A DNA stretch of 64,000 nucleotides from Microbacterium sp. RU33B (GTDB taxonomy: Bacteria; Actinomycetota; Actinomycetes; Actinomycetales; Microbacteriaceae). The notes under the pieces are model-generated. The model was not told the DNA's origin. It saw only the letters and a program-made list of their open reading frames with translations, and ran no database searches. Location: assembly GCF_900155915.1 (NCBI RefSeq), contig NZ_FTPO01000002.1, positions 744,001 to 808,000 of the forward strand, given 5' to 3'. The number at the start of each line of letters is the position of its first letter. Within the stretch, counting starts at the first letter, position 1. Both the position numbers and the translations under genes were made by a program. Of this stretch, positions 1 to 9,213 are shown piece after piece.

Positions 1-703
1 CGCGGCCACCGACGCGCGCCGACGCGAGGGAATGCCCGATCGTCGCGGCGCCCACCGAGTCGATCACGACGTCGACGAGTTCGGGCACCCGCGCTCCGGG
101 CGCGATCGCCAGGTCGGCGCCGATCCCGAGCGCCCGCTCGGCCTTCTCCGGAGAGCGAGAGGACACGACGACGGTCGCTCCGGCCGCCGAGGCCAGCGCG
201 ATCGCGGCCGTCGCGACTCCTCCGCCGGCTCCCTGCACGAGCACCGTCTCGCCGGCTCGCAGGTCCGCCTGCGTGAAGAGCATGCGGTACGCCGTGAGCC
301 ACGCGGTCGGAAGGGCGGCGGCCTCGGCCCAGGAGAGATGTGCGGGCTTGGGGGCGATGCCGGCCGCCGGCACGGTCGCGACCTCGGAGAGGACGCCGTG
401 GCCGAGATCGGAGACGAGCGTGCCGTGCGCGACGTTGCGGCCGGGGTCGGCGAGCGCCAGCACGGGGTAGACGACGACGTCGGCTCCGCCGCTCGTCCCG
501 GCGCAGTCGCTGCCGATGACCGTCGGCCCGTCCGCCAACGGCACGGCGCCGCGCAGCATCCAGACGTCGTGCATGTTCAGGGCGCCGGCATGCACCTCGA
601 CCTCGACCCAGCCGTCGTCCGCCGTCGGGGCAGGGAGCTCGCCGATCGAGACGGCGCCCGCCGGATCGTCGGCGTCGGGCGCGGTGACGAACGCGGCCCT
701 CAT
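1..703 (-). CDS. Quinone oxidoreductase / zinc-type alcohol dehydrogenase family protein (3' end missing)
   Basis: This is an MDR-superfamily reductase that reduces quinones or enones with NAD(P)H. It starts at ATG 703 with MRAAFVTAPDADDPAG and shows the GroES-like N-terminal fold, including HAGALNMHDVWMLRG. The nucleotide-binding region follows: the glycine-rich stretch VLVQGAGGGVATAAIALA, then VVVSSRSPEKAERALGIGA. The window ends before its C-terminus, so about 235 of the usual 320-340 residues are visible. No catalytic zinc-site cysteine set is apparent, which favours the quinone oxidoreductase (QOR) type. Its ATG overlaps the TGA of the upstream nitroreductase by 4 bp (ATGA), so it is the third gene of a translationally coupled redox operon. 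The substrate is unknown. Confidence 0.8.
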   Translation of the reverse strand, partial: MRAAFVTAPDADDPAGAVSIGELPAPTADDGWVEVEVHAGALNMHDVWMLRGAVPLADGPTVIGSDCAGTSGGADVVVYPVLALADPGRNVAHGTLVSDLGHGVLSEVATVPAAGIAPKPAHLSWAEAAALPTAWLTAYRMLFTQADLRAGETVLVQGAGGGVATAAIALASAAGATVVVSSRSPEKAERALGIGADLAIAPGARVPELVDVVIDSVGAATIGHSLASARVGGR

Positions 704-1410
704 GCGCGGTCCGTCCCGGCGGGTTCGTCCGGGGAGTTCCAGAACGCGACGTCCGACAGCGGTGCACGAGGGGCCGGGTGGAACTCGAGGCCCTTCGTGT
801 GCGCCACCGGGAGGAGCGTGATGGGGCGCCAGTCCTCGGGAAGGCCCAGGGCGTCGCGCACCGCGTCGGCCCGGTGCGCGAGAGCGGTGGCCATCACCGA
901 TCCGAGGCCGCGCGAGCGCAGGGCGAGGGTGAACGACCACGCGAACGGGAAGATCGAGCCGTAGTACCCGGATGCCGTGCCGCCGACCGCCTCCTCGGGG
1001 ACGGGCTTGAGCGAGCACAGGATCACAAGGACGGGCACCTCGGTCAGATGGTCGACGAGGAACTTCACGCCGCCGAGGATGCGCGCCTGGCGATCCGCCG
1101 TTTCACGATCGGGGCGCGTCGAGGGCGACAACCGGGTCACGGTGGCGGCCTCGTTCCGGGCGAGCGGTCCTTCGACGGTCTCGAACCAGATCTCGGTGTA
1201 CAGCGCGGAGATGCGCTCCTTGAGCGACGGGTCGTCGACGCACACGATGCGCCAGTGCTCGAGGTTCGACCCCATCGGCGCCTGCTGGGCGATCCGCAGG
1301 CACTCCTCGACGACGCCGCGGCCGACCGGCCGGTCGAAGTCCATCCGACGGCGCACCGCCCGGGTCGTGGTCAGCAGTTCGTCGACATCGGTGATGACGG
1401 GCGCGCTCAT
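700..1410 (-). CDS. Nitroreductase family protein (second of a tandem pair)
   Basis: A 236-residue FMN-dependent nitroreductase-fold protein. It carries the typical N-terminal element TTTRAVRRRMDFDRPV, the segment CLRIAQQAPMGSNLEHWRI that contacts FMN phosphate and ribityl in this family, and a later GYYGSIFPFAWSFTLALRSRGLGSVM block. Enzymes of this fold reduce nitro groups, quinones or enones with NAD(P)H. It aligns along its whole length with the product of the gene immediately upstream, so the pair arose by tandem duplication. ATG 1410 overlaps the upstream stop by 4 bp, and its own stop overlaps the next start by 4 bp. The substrate cannot be read from sequence. Confidence 0.85.
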   Translation of the reverse strand: MSAPVITDVDELLTTTRAVRRRMDFDRPVGRGVVEECLRIAQQAPMGSNLEHWRIVCVDDPSLKERISALYTEIWFETVEGPLARNEAATVTRLSPSTRPDRETADRQARILGGVKFLVDHLTEVPVLVILCSLKPVPEEAVGGTASGYYGSIFPFAWSFTLALRSRGLGSVMATALAHRADAVRDALGLPEDWRPITLLPVAHTKGLEFHPAPRAPLSDVAFWNSPDEPAGTDRA

Positions 1411-2168
1411 GCCGGCGCCCCCGACAGCTCTGCGAACGGTCGCTCCGCATAGGGGAGCGGAGCGCCCCACGCGTTGAGGTACGACACCGCGTTCACCGGC
1501 TTGCGCGCGACCGGGCGGAAGGACAGTCCCACGGTGTAGGCCACCGGCAGCAGCGTCACCTGGACCACGCCGTCGGGGATGCCGAGCAGTCGCGCGATCT
1601 CGGCGGCATGGTGCAGGTGCAGCGAGGTGATGCAGGTGCCGAGTCCGCGGGCCCGCAGCGCCAGGTTGAACGACCACACCGCCGGGTAGATCGATCCGTA
1701 GAGTGCGGATGTCGTGCCCGGCCCGCCCGCGGCCGGGTCGGGCCGTGTGGCGCAGGGGAGCACGAGGTACGGCGCACGCCCGATGGTGGTGGCCAGGTGC
1801 TCGGCGGCGTCGAGGATGCGGCGCGTCCGCTGATCCAGGGCGCCGTCCCGGCCGACGCCGCCCAGGCGCCCGCGCACCTCGTCGTCCTGCGCGCCGGATC
1901 CGCCGTGCAGGGGAGCGAGAACATGCTCGGTGAACGCCCGGAGGTAGTACTCGGCGATCTTCGCCTTCAGGCCCGGATCGTCGATCACGATCCACCGCCA
2001 GTCCTGCGCGTCGCCGCCCGTCGGAGCCTGGAGGGCGAGCTGGATGCACTCGCCGATGACGTCGAGGGGCACGGGCCGGTCGTAGTCGAGGCGCAGCCGG
2101 ATGGATCGGGTGGTGGTGAGGACCTCGGTGAGGTCGGTCAGCGGCACGGCTGAACCTGCTGCGCTCAC
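1407..2168 (-). CDS. Nitroreductase family protein (first of a tandem pair)
   Basis: A 253-residue nitroreductase-fold flavoprotein. TTTRSIRLRLDYDRPV and CIQLALQAPTGGDAQDWRW mark the FMN site, and SALYGSIYPAVWSFNLALRA matches the same block in its neighbour. I chose GTG 2168 because GGAG lies 6 nt upstream of it; GTG 2147 is possible but has no comparable site. It heads a three-gene operon with 4-bp overlaps, so reductase dosage is probably coordinated. The longer central insert (GGSGAQDDEVRGRLGG) distinguishes it from the downstream paralogue. A TetR-like operator candidate lies at 2203-2218 in its promoter. Confidence 0.85.
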   Translation of the reverse strand: MSAAGSAVPLTDLTEVLTTTRSIRLRLDYDRPVPLDVIGECIQLALQAPTGGDAQDWRWIVIDDPGLKAKIAEYYLRAFTEHVLAPLHGGSGAQDDEVRGRLGGVGRDGALDQRTRRILDAAEHLATTIGRAPYLVLPCATRPDPAAGGPGTTSALYGSIYPAVWSFNLALRARGLGTCITSLHLHHAAEIARLLGIPDGVVQVTLLPVAYTVGLSFRPVARKPVNAVSYLNAWGAPLPYAERPFAELSGAPA

Positions 2169-2202
2169 GGGGATCTCCGTCGATCGGTCACGCGGACGGG
2201 CA

Positions 2203-2218
2203 TACCTACTGGTTGGAA
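2203..2218. promoter_or_regulatory. Candidate TetR-type operator upstream of the nitroreductase operon
   Basis: TACCTACTGGTTGGAA has imperfect dyad symmetry (5 of 8 pairs) around CC-AC--GT-GG, a layout common for TetR-family sites. It lies 35 nt upstream of the GTG of the first nitroreductase, where a promoter is expected. No adjacent regulator gene is present. Confidence 0.3.
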
Positions 2219-2266
2219 TGTATCGACACTTCCGCGCAGATGCAATCGCCGACGGGCTCCTCCGTC

Positions 2267-2280
2267 TGCAAGCGCTTCCG
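2267..2280. promoter_or_regulatory. LacI-type operator, imperfect copy
   Basis: TGCAAGCGCTTCCG shares the first 11 bases of the perfect palindrome located 66 bp downstream. Paired sites of this kind are typical for LacI/MalR-family repression of starch and maltodextrin genes. It lies 147 bp upstream of the pullulanase start. Confidence 0.55.
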
Positions 2281-2332
2281 GAAATCCGTACGCCGCGACC
2301 GCGGGTCTGCACTAATGAGCGCATTCTCATCC

Positions 2333-2346
2333 TGCAAGCGCTTGCA
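2333..2346. promoter_or_regulatory. LacI-type operator, perfect palindrome
   Basis: TGCAAGCGCTTGCA is a perfect 14-bp palindrome with the central CG step characteristic of LacI/GalR-family operators. It lies 80 bp upstream of the amylase-pullulanase start. The matching regulator (expected to be MalR-like) is not in this window. Confidence 0.7.
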
Positions 2347-2426
2347 TTAACTCTCCCGCCGGAGGTAGCGTCGCCAGCACGCACTGATCGGGCACGTCGC
2401 CGTGCCCTCTTCCCCCGGGAGCTCCG

Positions 2427-5400
2427 TTGTCGAAGCCGACCACTGCCCGCCGCCTCATCGCCGGTCTCACGACCGCCCTCCTCGCCGTCACGGGCACCGT
2501 GGCGATCACGGCCCCCGCCGCCGCCGCCGACCGGCAGTTCGTGCTCGTCGGAACGCTCCAGAGCGAGCTCGGCTGTGCGAGCGACTGGGACCCCGCGTGC
2601 GATGCGACGCGACTCACCGAGTCCGACGACGACGTCGTCTACTCGCGGACCTTCGAGGTGCCCGCCGGCACCTATGAGTACAAGGTCGCCGTCGGCGGCG
2701 GCTGGGACGAGAGCTACGGAGCCGACGGCACCGCGGGCGGCACGAACATCCCGCTCACGATCGAGGGCCCCGCCACCCTGCGCTTCTCGTTCGACGACGT
2801 GAGCCACCGCATCGCGATCGACGTGGAGTCGCTCAGCGCGGGCTACACCGCGGCCGACGATGCGCTCGTCGCCGATCCGGTGCGTCAGGCGGGCGACGGG
2901 CAGCAGTTCTACTTCGTCATGACCGACCGCTTCGCCAACGGCGACGCCGCGAACGACACGGGCGGACTCGAGGGCGACCGCCTCGCGACGGGTTTCGACC
3001 CGACCGACAAGGGCTTCTTCAACGGCGGCGACCTGGCCGGCCTCCGGGCGCAGCTCCCGTACATCAAGGGACTCGGCACGACCGCGATCTGGCTCACGCC
3101 GAGCTTCAAGAACAAGCCCGTGCAGGGCGTCGGCGCCGATGCGAGCGCCGGATACCACGGGTACTGGATCACCGACTTCACCCAGATCGACCCGCACCTC
3201 GGCACGAACGCCGAGCTCGAGGACTTCATCGGCGAAGCCCACGCCGAAGGCATCGACGTCTACTTCGACATCATCACGAATCACACGGCCGACGTCATCC
3301 GCTACGAGGAGAACCAGTACGGGTACATCTCGAAGGCGGCCGAGCCCTACCGCGACGCCGCGGGCGTCGAGTTCGATCCGGCGACCTACGCGGGCACGGA
3401 CGACTTCCCCGCCCTCGACGCGGCGACGAGCTTCCCCTACACGCCCGTCGTCGAACCGGCCGAGGCCGACGTCAAGGTCCCGGCCTGGCTGAACGACGTG
3501 ACGCTGTACCACAACCGCGGCGACTCGACCTTCGCGGGGGAGTCCTCGACGTACGGCGACTTCGTGGGCCTGGACGACCTCATGACCGAGCACCCCACCG
3601 TCGTCGACGGCTTCGCCGACATCTACAAGGCGTGGATCGACCTCGGCATCGACGGCTTCCGCATCGACACGGCCAAGCACGTCAACTTCGAGTTCTGGGA
3701 GACCTGGTCCGAAGACGTGCTCGACTACGCCCATGCACAGGGCAAGGACGACTTCTTCATGTTCGGCGAGGTGTACGACGCCGACCCCGCCCTGCTCGCT
3801 CCGTATGTGCGCGACACCGACATGAACTCGGTGCTCGACTTCGCCTTCCAGTCGGGTGCGGAGAGCTTCGCGAAGGGCCAGCCCGCCAAGGTGCTGCAGA
3901 ACCTGTTCGCGGGCGATGACCGGTACACGACATCCGATTCCTCCTCCACGGCGCTGCCCACGTTCCTCGGCAACCACGACATGGGCCGCATCGGCGCGAA
4001 GCTCGCCGGCACGACCGACACGCTCGCGCGCGATCAGCTCGCGCACGACCTGCTGTTCCTCAGTCGCGGTCAGCCCGTCGTCTACTACGGCGACGAGCAG
4101 GGCTTCGCGGGAGCGGGCGGCGACAAGGACGCGCGCCAGTCGCTGTTCGCGACCGAAGTCTCCGACTACGCGAACCAGAACCTCGTCGACGGCACGCCCG
4201 CGGGCAGCGTCGACCGGTACGACACCGATTCGACGCTGTACACGCACATCGCCGACCTCGCCGAGCTCCGCGAGGCGCACCCGGCCCTCGTCGACGGCGC
4301 GCAGATCGAACTCCACGCCGACGCCGCAGCCGGCGTCTACGCCTTCTCCCGCGTCGACCGCGCGGAGGGCACGGAGTACGTCGTGGCGCTCAACAACGCG
4401 ACCGCCGAGAAGACGGTCGACCTCACGACCCTCACCGCCGGCGCCACCTACCAGGCGGTCTACGGCGACGCGGGCGACGTGACGACGGATGCCTCGGCCG
4501 ACGCATCCGTCACCGTCCCCGCGCTCTCCGCCGTCGTGCTGAAGGCCGATCGCGACGTCACCGCTCCGGATGCCGCCGCATACCTGGCCGTCACCGTGCC
4601 GGCCGCCGGCGCCGCGCTCGCCGGTTCGACCCCCGTCTCGGCGACAGCCGACGCGTCGTGGCGCGAGACGAGCTTCGCGTGGCGCGTGGTCGGCTCCGAC
4701 GAGTGGAACGCCCTCGGAACCGCGGAGGACACCACGCCGCGCGTCTTCCACGACGTGGGCGACCTCGCCGCCGGAACCCTCGTCGAGTACCGCGCCGTGT
4801 CGACGGATGCCGCGGGCCAGCGCTCCGCCGCCTCCACGTACGGCTCCGTCGGCAACCGCGTGAATCTGGGCGTCGAGCCGGAGGAGCCCGAAGAGCCGGT
4901 CGACCCGAACGAGCCGACCGATCCGACGCCGTACAGCGCGGTCAGCATCCCGGGCAACCTGAACACCGAGTTCGGGTGCGGGGCCGACTGGGATCCCGCG
5001 TGCGACCAGGCGCAGATGGAGCTCGTCGACGGCGCGAACGGCGTCTGGCGTCTGCAGATCGCAGACCTCCCGGCGGGTGACTACGAGTTCAAGGTCGCGA
5101 CCGAGAAGTCGTGGACCGAGAACTACGGAGCGAACGGTTCGCTCAACGGCACCAACATCCCCCTGACCCACGCCGGCGGACCGATCACGTTCTACTTCGA
5201 CCCCCGGACGAAGGTCGTGCAGACGAACCCGCCAGGGCCGGTCGTGACCCTCGCGGGATCGTTCCAGACCGAACTCGGCTGCAGCGGCGACTGGGCACCC
5301 TCCTGCCACACCGCCCTCATGTTCGACGGCGACGGCGACGGCGTCTACACGTACGCCACGAACAAGCTCCCCACGGGGGCCTACGAGACCAAGGTCACGC

Positions 5401-8400
5401 ACGGGCTCGGCTGGGATGAGAACTACGGGGCCGACGGCGTCCCCAACGGCGGCAACATCCCGTTCTCGGCGACCGAGGGAAAGCTCACGGTCTTCCGCTA
5501 CACGCTCGCGACCCACATGCTGAGGATCGTGGTCACCGATCCGCCGCTCCCGGGCACGGGGGAGTCGCGCGCGCACTGGATCGACGCCGACACGATCGCC
5601 TGGCCCGCAGACCTCGGGTCGAGTGCAGCGACCGAGTGGCAGCTGTACTCCTCGGCAGAGGCATCGCTGGCCGTCGCCGACGGCGCCGTGACGGGCGGGG
5701 ACGACCCCGTCACGCTGACCGAGATCGATGGCGGGCTCACCGACGACCAGAAGGCGCGCTTCCCCGCGCTCGCCGCCTACACCGCCCTGCGGGTCGACGG
5801 TCAGGATCGCGCGGCCGTCGCCGAGCTCCTGCGCGGCCAGCTGAAGGTCGCGCAGCGCAGTGCCTCGGGAGCGCTGACGGCGTTCACCGGCGTGCAGATC
5901 CCCGGTGTGCTCGACGACCTGTACGCCGACGGCGTCTCGGATGTCGACCTCGGCGTGAGCTTCGACGGCAAGAAGCCGACGTTCCGGCTCTGGGCGCCCA
6001 CGGCGCAGTCCGCCTCGCTCCTCACCTGGGACGCCGGCTCGGAGGGCGAGCCCACGCGCCACGCGGCCACGCAGGACGCGGCATCGGGCGCATGGACCGT
6101 GAAGGGCCGGTCCGACCTCAAGGGCGACGAGTACCTGTGGGAGGTGGAGGTGTACGCGCCTTCGACGGGCGCCGTCGAGACCAACACCGTCACCGACCCG
6201 TACTCCGTCGCGCTCACCCTCAACTCCACGCGCTCGGTGGCCGTCGACCTCGACGACAAGGCGTGGCAGCCGAAGCAGTGGGCGAAGACGAAGGCCCCGG
6301 TCATCGATCGGCCGGTCGACCGCTCGATCTACGAGCTGCACATCCGCGACTTCTCGATCACCGATGAGACGGTCCCCGCTGCGGAGCGCGGCACGTACCT
6401 CGCGTTCACGCGTGACAGTGCGGGCACGCAGCAGCTGAAGCAGCTCGCGGCCGCCGGCATAAACACCGTGCACCTCCTGCCCTCGTTCGACATCGCGTCG
6501 ATCGAGGAGGACCGTGCGGCGCAGCAGACGCCGGCCGGCGACCTGTCGTCGTTCGGGCCGGCATCCGAAGAGCAGCAGGCTGCCGTCGAAGCGGTCGCCG
6601 ACACCGACGGATTCAACTGGGGCTACGACCCGTACCACTACTCCACCCCCGAGGGCTCGTACGCGACGAACCCCGATGGCGGAGCGCGGGTGGGCGAGTT
6701 CCGCTCGATGGTCGGAGCGCTGCACGGCATGGGCCTGCAGGTCGTGCTCGACGAGGTCTACAACCACACGGCCGAATCCGGTCAGGGTGAGCGCTCCGTG
6801 CTCGACCAGGTGGTGCCCGGCTACTACCACCGCCTGAACGCGGCAGGTGCGGTCGAGACCTCCACGTGCTGCCAGAACATCGCCACCGAGCACGAGGTCG
6901 CGCAGAAGCTCATGGTCGACTCGATCGTGATCTGGGCGCGCGACTACAAGGTCGACGGATTCCGCTTCGACCTGATGGGCCACCACTCCAAGGCCAACAT
7001 GCTCGCCATCCGGGCCGCGCTCGACGAGCTCACGCTGAAGGCGGACGGCGTCGACGGGAAGAAGATCTACCTCTACGGCGAAGGCTGGAACTTCGGCGAG
7101 GTGGCCGACAACGCCCTCTTCGAGCAGGCCACGCAGGGGCAGCTCGGCGGCACCGGCATCGGCACGTTCAACGATCGGCTGCGCGACGCCGTGCACGGCG
7201 GCAGCCCGGTCGACAGCGGATCGACGTTCCGGCAGGGCTTCGGCACCGGACTCGGAACCGATCCGAACGGAGACGTGATCAACGGCACGCCCGAGCAGGC
7301 GCTCATCGACCTCGCGAAGCAGACCGACCTGGTCAAGCTCGGCCTCGCGGGCAACCTGCGCGACTTCTCGCTGACGACCGCGGACGGCAGCGTCAAGAAG
7401 GGCTCCGAGCTCGACTACAACGGCCAGCCGGCCGGCTACGCCGACCAGCCCGACGAGGTCATCAGCTACGTCGACGCGCACGACAACGAGACGCTCTACG
7501 ACCTCTCCGTGCTCAAGCTGCCGACCGACACGACGATGGCCGACCGGGTGCGGATGAACACGCTGTCGCTGGCGACCGTGACGCTCTCCCAGACTCCGTC
7601 GTTCTGGCACGCGGGCACCGAGCTGCTGCGTTCGAAGTCGCTCGACCGCAACAGCTACAACTCGGGCGACTGGTTCAACCGCATCGACTGGACCGGACAG
7701 GAGTCCACGTTCGGCTCGGGTCTGCCGCGCGCGGCCGACAACGGCGAGAAGTGGGGCATCATGGCGCCCCTCCTGGCGAACCCCGCCCTCAAGCCCGGAG
7801 CCTCCGACATCGCGGCGGCCGAGGCATCCGCTCTCGACCTCCTGAAGGTCCGCAACGAGGTCCCCCTCCTGCGGCTCGGATCGGCGGAGCTGATCTCGCA
7901 GAAGGTGAGCTTCCCCAACAGCGGTGCCGGCGCGACGCCGGGTGTCATCGTCATGCTGATCGACGATCTGCTCGGCGACGACATCGATCCCGAGCTCGAG
8001 GGCGCCCTCGTCGTGTTCAACGCATCGCCCGAGGCGACGACGCAGACCGTGGCCGGGTTGGCGGGGCGCGGATTCGCGCTGACGCCGGCTCAGGCGAACG
8101 GGTCGGATGCCGTGGTGAAGACCACGACGTGGGATGCCGCGACCGGCACGGTCACGGTGCCCGCCCGATCGGTGGCCGTGCTCGTCGACGCGGCACCGCA
8201 GTCCGTCGACACGGCGGTCGTCGCGGGGCCGAACAAGCTGCTCGCGAAGTACGGCTCGACCGTCAAGGTCACGGGCAAGATCGTCGCGGAGGACGGCAGC
8301 GCACCGGTGGGCACCGTCACGGTGACCGACAACGGCAAGGTGATCGCGACGGCCCCGCTCGCCGCCGCGGCGAAGGGCAAGGTCGACATCGCGCTGCCGA

Positions 8401-8501
8401 AGCTCGCACGGGGCATCCACCTCATCCGCGTGTCGTTCACGGGCGCGGACGGGTGGAACGACTCCCGAGGCATCATTCCGCTGCCGGTGTTCGTCTACTG
8501 A
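2427..8501 (+). CDS. Secreted bifunctional alpha-amylase / type I pullulanase
   Basis: A 2024-residue extracellular enzyme with two complete GH13 catalytic modules. A signal peptide (RRLIAGLTTALLAVTGTVAI, cleavage near APAAAA) starts at TTG 2427, preceded by GGGAG. An X25/SusE-like starch-binding module follows (about 36-130). The first GH13 domain has FDIITNH (near 280), nucleophile Asp414 in GFRIDT, acid Glu448 in FGEVY and GNHD (515-518). Two more X25 modules (CGADWDPACD and CSGDWAPSCH) precede the pullulanase half, which has NWGYDP (near 1397), LDEVYNH, Asp1515 in FRFDLMGHH, Glu1552 in YGEGW and DAHDN (near 1685). The C-terminus is a Big_5-like Ig domain. Expected action is alpha-1,4 and alpha-1,6 cleavage of starch or pullulan. 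Two LacI-type operators precede it, so maltodextrin-type induction is likely. Confidence 0.9.
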   Translation: MSKPTTARRLIAGLTTALLAVTGTVAITAPAAAADRQFVLVGTLQSELGCASDWDPACDATRLTESDDDVVYSRTFEVPAGTYEYKVAVGGGWDESYGADGTAGGTNIPLTIEGPATLRFSFDDVSHRIAIDVESLSAGYTAADDALVADPVRQAGDGQQFYFVMTDRFANGDAANDTGGLEGDRLATGFDPTDKGFFNGGDLAGLRAQLPYIKGLGTTAIWLTPSFKNKPVQGVGADASAGYHGYWITDFTQIDPHLGTNAELEDFIGEAHAEGIDVYFDIITNHTADVIRYEENQYGYISKAAEPYRDAAGVEFDPATYAGTDDFPALDAATSFPYTPVVEPAEADVKVPAWLNDVTLYHNRGDSTFAGESSTYGDFVGLDDLMTEHPTVVDGFADIYKAWIDLGIDGFRIDTAKHVNFEFWETWSEDVLDYAHAQGKDDFFMFGEVYDADPALLAPYVRDTDMNSVLDFAFQSGAESFAKGQPAKVLQNLFAGDDRYTTSDSSSTALPTFLGNHDMGRIGAKLAGTTDTLARDQLAHDLLFLSRGQPVVYYGDEQGFAGAGGDKDARQSLFATEVSDYANQNLVDGTPAGSVDRYDTDSTLYTHIADLAELREAHPALVDGAQIELHADAAAGVYAFSRVDRAEGTEYVVALNNATAEKTVDLTTLTAGATYQAVYGDAGDVTTDASADASVTVPALSAVVLKADRDVTAPDAAAYLAVTVPAAGAALAGSTPVSATADASWRETSFAWRVVGSDEWNALGTAEDTTPRVFHDVGDLAAGTLVEYRAVSTDAAGQRSAASTYGSVGNRVNLGVEPEEPEEPVDPNEPTDPTPYSAVSIPGNLNTEFGCGADWDPACDQAQMELVDGANGVWRLQIADLPAGDYEFKVATEKSWTENYGANGSLNGTNIPLTHAGGPITFYFDPRTKVVQTNPPGPVVTLAGSFQTELGCSGDWAPSCHTALMFDGDGDGVYTYATNKLPTGAYETKVTHGLGWDENYGADGVPNGGNIPFSATEGKLTVFRYTLATHMLRIVVTDPPLPGTGESRAHWIDADTIAWPADLGSSAATEWQLYSSAEASLAVADGAVTGGDDPVTLTEIDGGLTDDQKARFPALAAYTALRVDGQDRAAVAELLRGQLKVAQRSASGALTAFTGVQIPGVLDDLYADGVSDVDLGVSFDGKKPTFRLWAPTAQSASLLTWDAGSEGEPTRHAATQDAASGAWTVKGRSDLKGDEYLWEVEVYAPSTGAVETNTVTDPYSVALTLNSTRSVAVDLDDKAWQPKQWAKTKAPVIDRPVDRSIYELHIRDFSITDETVPAAERGTYLAFTRDSAGTQQLKQLAAAGINTVHLLPSFDIASIEEDRAAQQTPAGDLSSFGPASEEQQAAVEAVADTDGFNWGYDPYHYSTPEGSYATNPDGGARVGEFRSMVGALHGMGLQVVLDEVYNHTAESGQGERSVLDQVVPGYYHRLNAAGAVETSTCCQNIATEHEVAQKLMVDSIVIWARDYKVDGFRFDLMGHHSKANMLAIRAALDELTLKADGVDGKKIYLYGEGWNFGEVADNALFEQATQGQLGGTGIGTFNDRLRDAVHGGSPVDSGSTFRQGFGTGLGTDPNGDVINGTPEQALIDLAKQTDLVKLGLAGNLRDFSLTTADGSVKKGSELDYNGQPAGYADQPDEVISYVDAHDNETLYDLSVLKLPTDTTMADRVRMNTLSLATVTLSQTPSFWHAGTELLRSKSLDRNSYNSGDWFNRIDWTGQESTFGSGLPRAADNGEKWGIMAPLLANPALKPGASDIAAAEASALDLLKVRNEVPLLRLGSAELISQKVSFPNSGAGATPGVIVMLIDDLLGDDIDPELEGALVVFNASPEATTQTVAGLAGRGFALTPAQANGSDAVVKTTTWDAATGTVTVPARSVAVLVDAAPQSVDTAVVAGPNKLLAKYGSTVKVTGKIVAEDGSAPVGTVTVTDNGKVIATAPLAAAAKGKVDIALPKLARGIHLIRVSFTGADGWNDSRGIIPLPVFVY

Positions 8502-8516
8502 CAGTCGTGGGTGGGG

Positions 8517-8990
8517 CTACCAGGGCCGGCTCTGCGCGAAGTCCCACCCGCGCGTCACATTGAGGCTTTCGCCGCCCCGGGGGTGCGGTGGAATCACGGC
8601 GACCCGCGCGCGCCGAGCCTCGACACGGAAGACGTCCTCGAACCCCGGCTCCGCGCCGGAGACGTCGAGTGCGGTGAGCTGCACGTCGGCGAACTCCCAG
8701 CGGATCGCGGTGTGCTGCACCTGACCGGGGCGCACGACCTCGAGCGTCGCCTGGGCGAATCGGCGGCCGGTGACGATCGCCTCGAACACGAGCGGTGTCG
8801 CCGTGCTGGTCGGTGCGGTCACGACGAGGGGATCCGGTGTCGCTCGTCCTCTTCCCGCACCCCCGCCCTGGTGCACGGCTCCGGCGCCGTCGACGCCCCA
8901 GCTCGCCCGAGTCAGCTCGATCCACTGCTCATGCCCCGTGGCTGAAGAGGGGCCCGGGATCCCCGGCAGCTGAAGGAAGATGTCCACCAC
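8517..8990 (-). CDS. Hcp-like protein (type VI tube-protein family), orphan
   Basis: A 157-residue protein. Its start MVDIFLQLPGIPGPS and the following IELTRASWGV match the opening strands of the Hcp family, and the C-terminal part ends with RGWDFAQ, as the last strand of Hcp does. Hcp forms the hexameric tube of type VI secretion systems in Gram-negative bacteria. No other type VI gene is present here, and actinobacteria lack the system, so its role is unknown. GTG 8990 is preceded by GAAAGG at about 8 nt. It converges on the pullulanase gene with only 15 bp between the stops. There is no signal peptide. A Gly/Ala/Arg-rich insert follows the first strands. Confidence 0.65.
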   Translation of the reverse strand: MVDIFLQLPGIPGPSSATGHEQWIELTRASWGVDGAGAVHQGGGAGRGRATPDPLVVTAPTSTATPLVFEAIVTGRRFAQATLEVVRPGQVQHTAIRWEFADVQLTALDVSGAEPGFEDVFRVEARRARVAVIPPHPRGGESLNVTRGWDFAQSRPW

Positions 8991-9105
8991 GATGTCGGCC
9001 TTTCGTCGCCGCGTTCCCCCGGCGTCAGCCTGGCACTCGGCATCCGACTCCGCCAGGGGAGGAACGCGCTCGCCGTGTGGGACGCGGGTGCACGCCGCAG
9101 AGAGG

Positions 9106-9140
9106 GCGATCCCCCGCCGACCCGATCGGCGGGGGATCGC
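9106..9140. terminator. Intrinsic hairpin downstream of the choice-of-anchor I gene
   Basis: GCGATCCCCCGCCGA pairs perfectly with TCGGCGGGGGATCGC, giving a 15-bp stem around the 5-nt loop CCCGA. It lies 74 bp past the stop of the minus-strand gene ending at 9214. There is no T-run, as is usual for actinobacterial terminators. Confidence 0.75.
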
Positions 9141-9213
9141 GGCGGCACCCGGGGCGGGGCCGCGAGGCGGGCGGACGTGCAGACGACGTCACAGCCCGCC
9201 GGGGGAGTCCGGG

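Noticed and set aside
1407..8420. A minus-strand frame stays open for more than 2300 codons opposite the pullulanase gene.
   Set aside because: It is antisense to a gene with full catalytic motifs; its translation is Arg/Val/Asp-rich low complexity, as expected from GC-biased codons. Only its last part, from GTG 2168, is a real gene.
8517..8990. A type VI secretion system.
   Set aside because: Only the Hcp-like protein is present; no VgrG, sheath, ClpV or membrane complex genes lie in the window.
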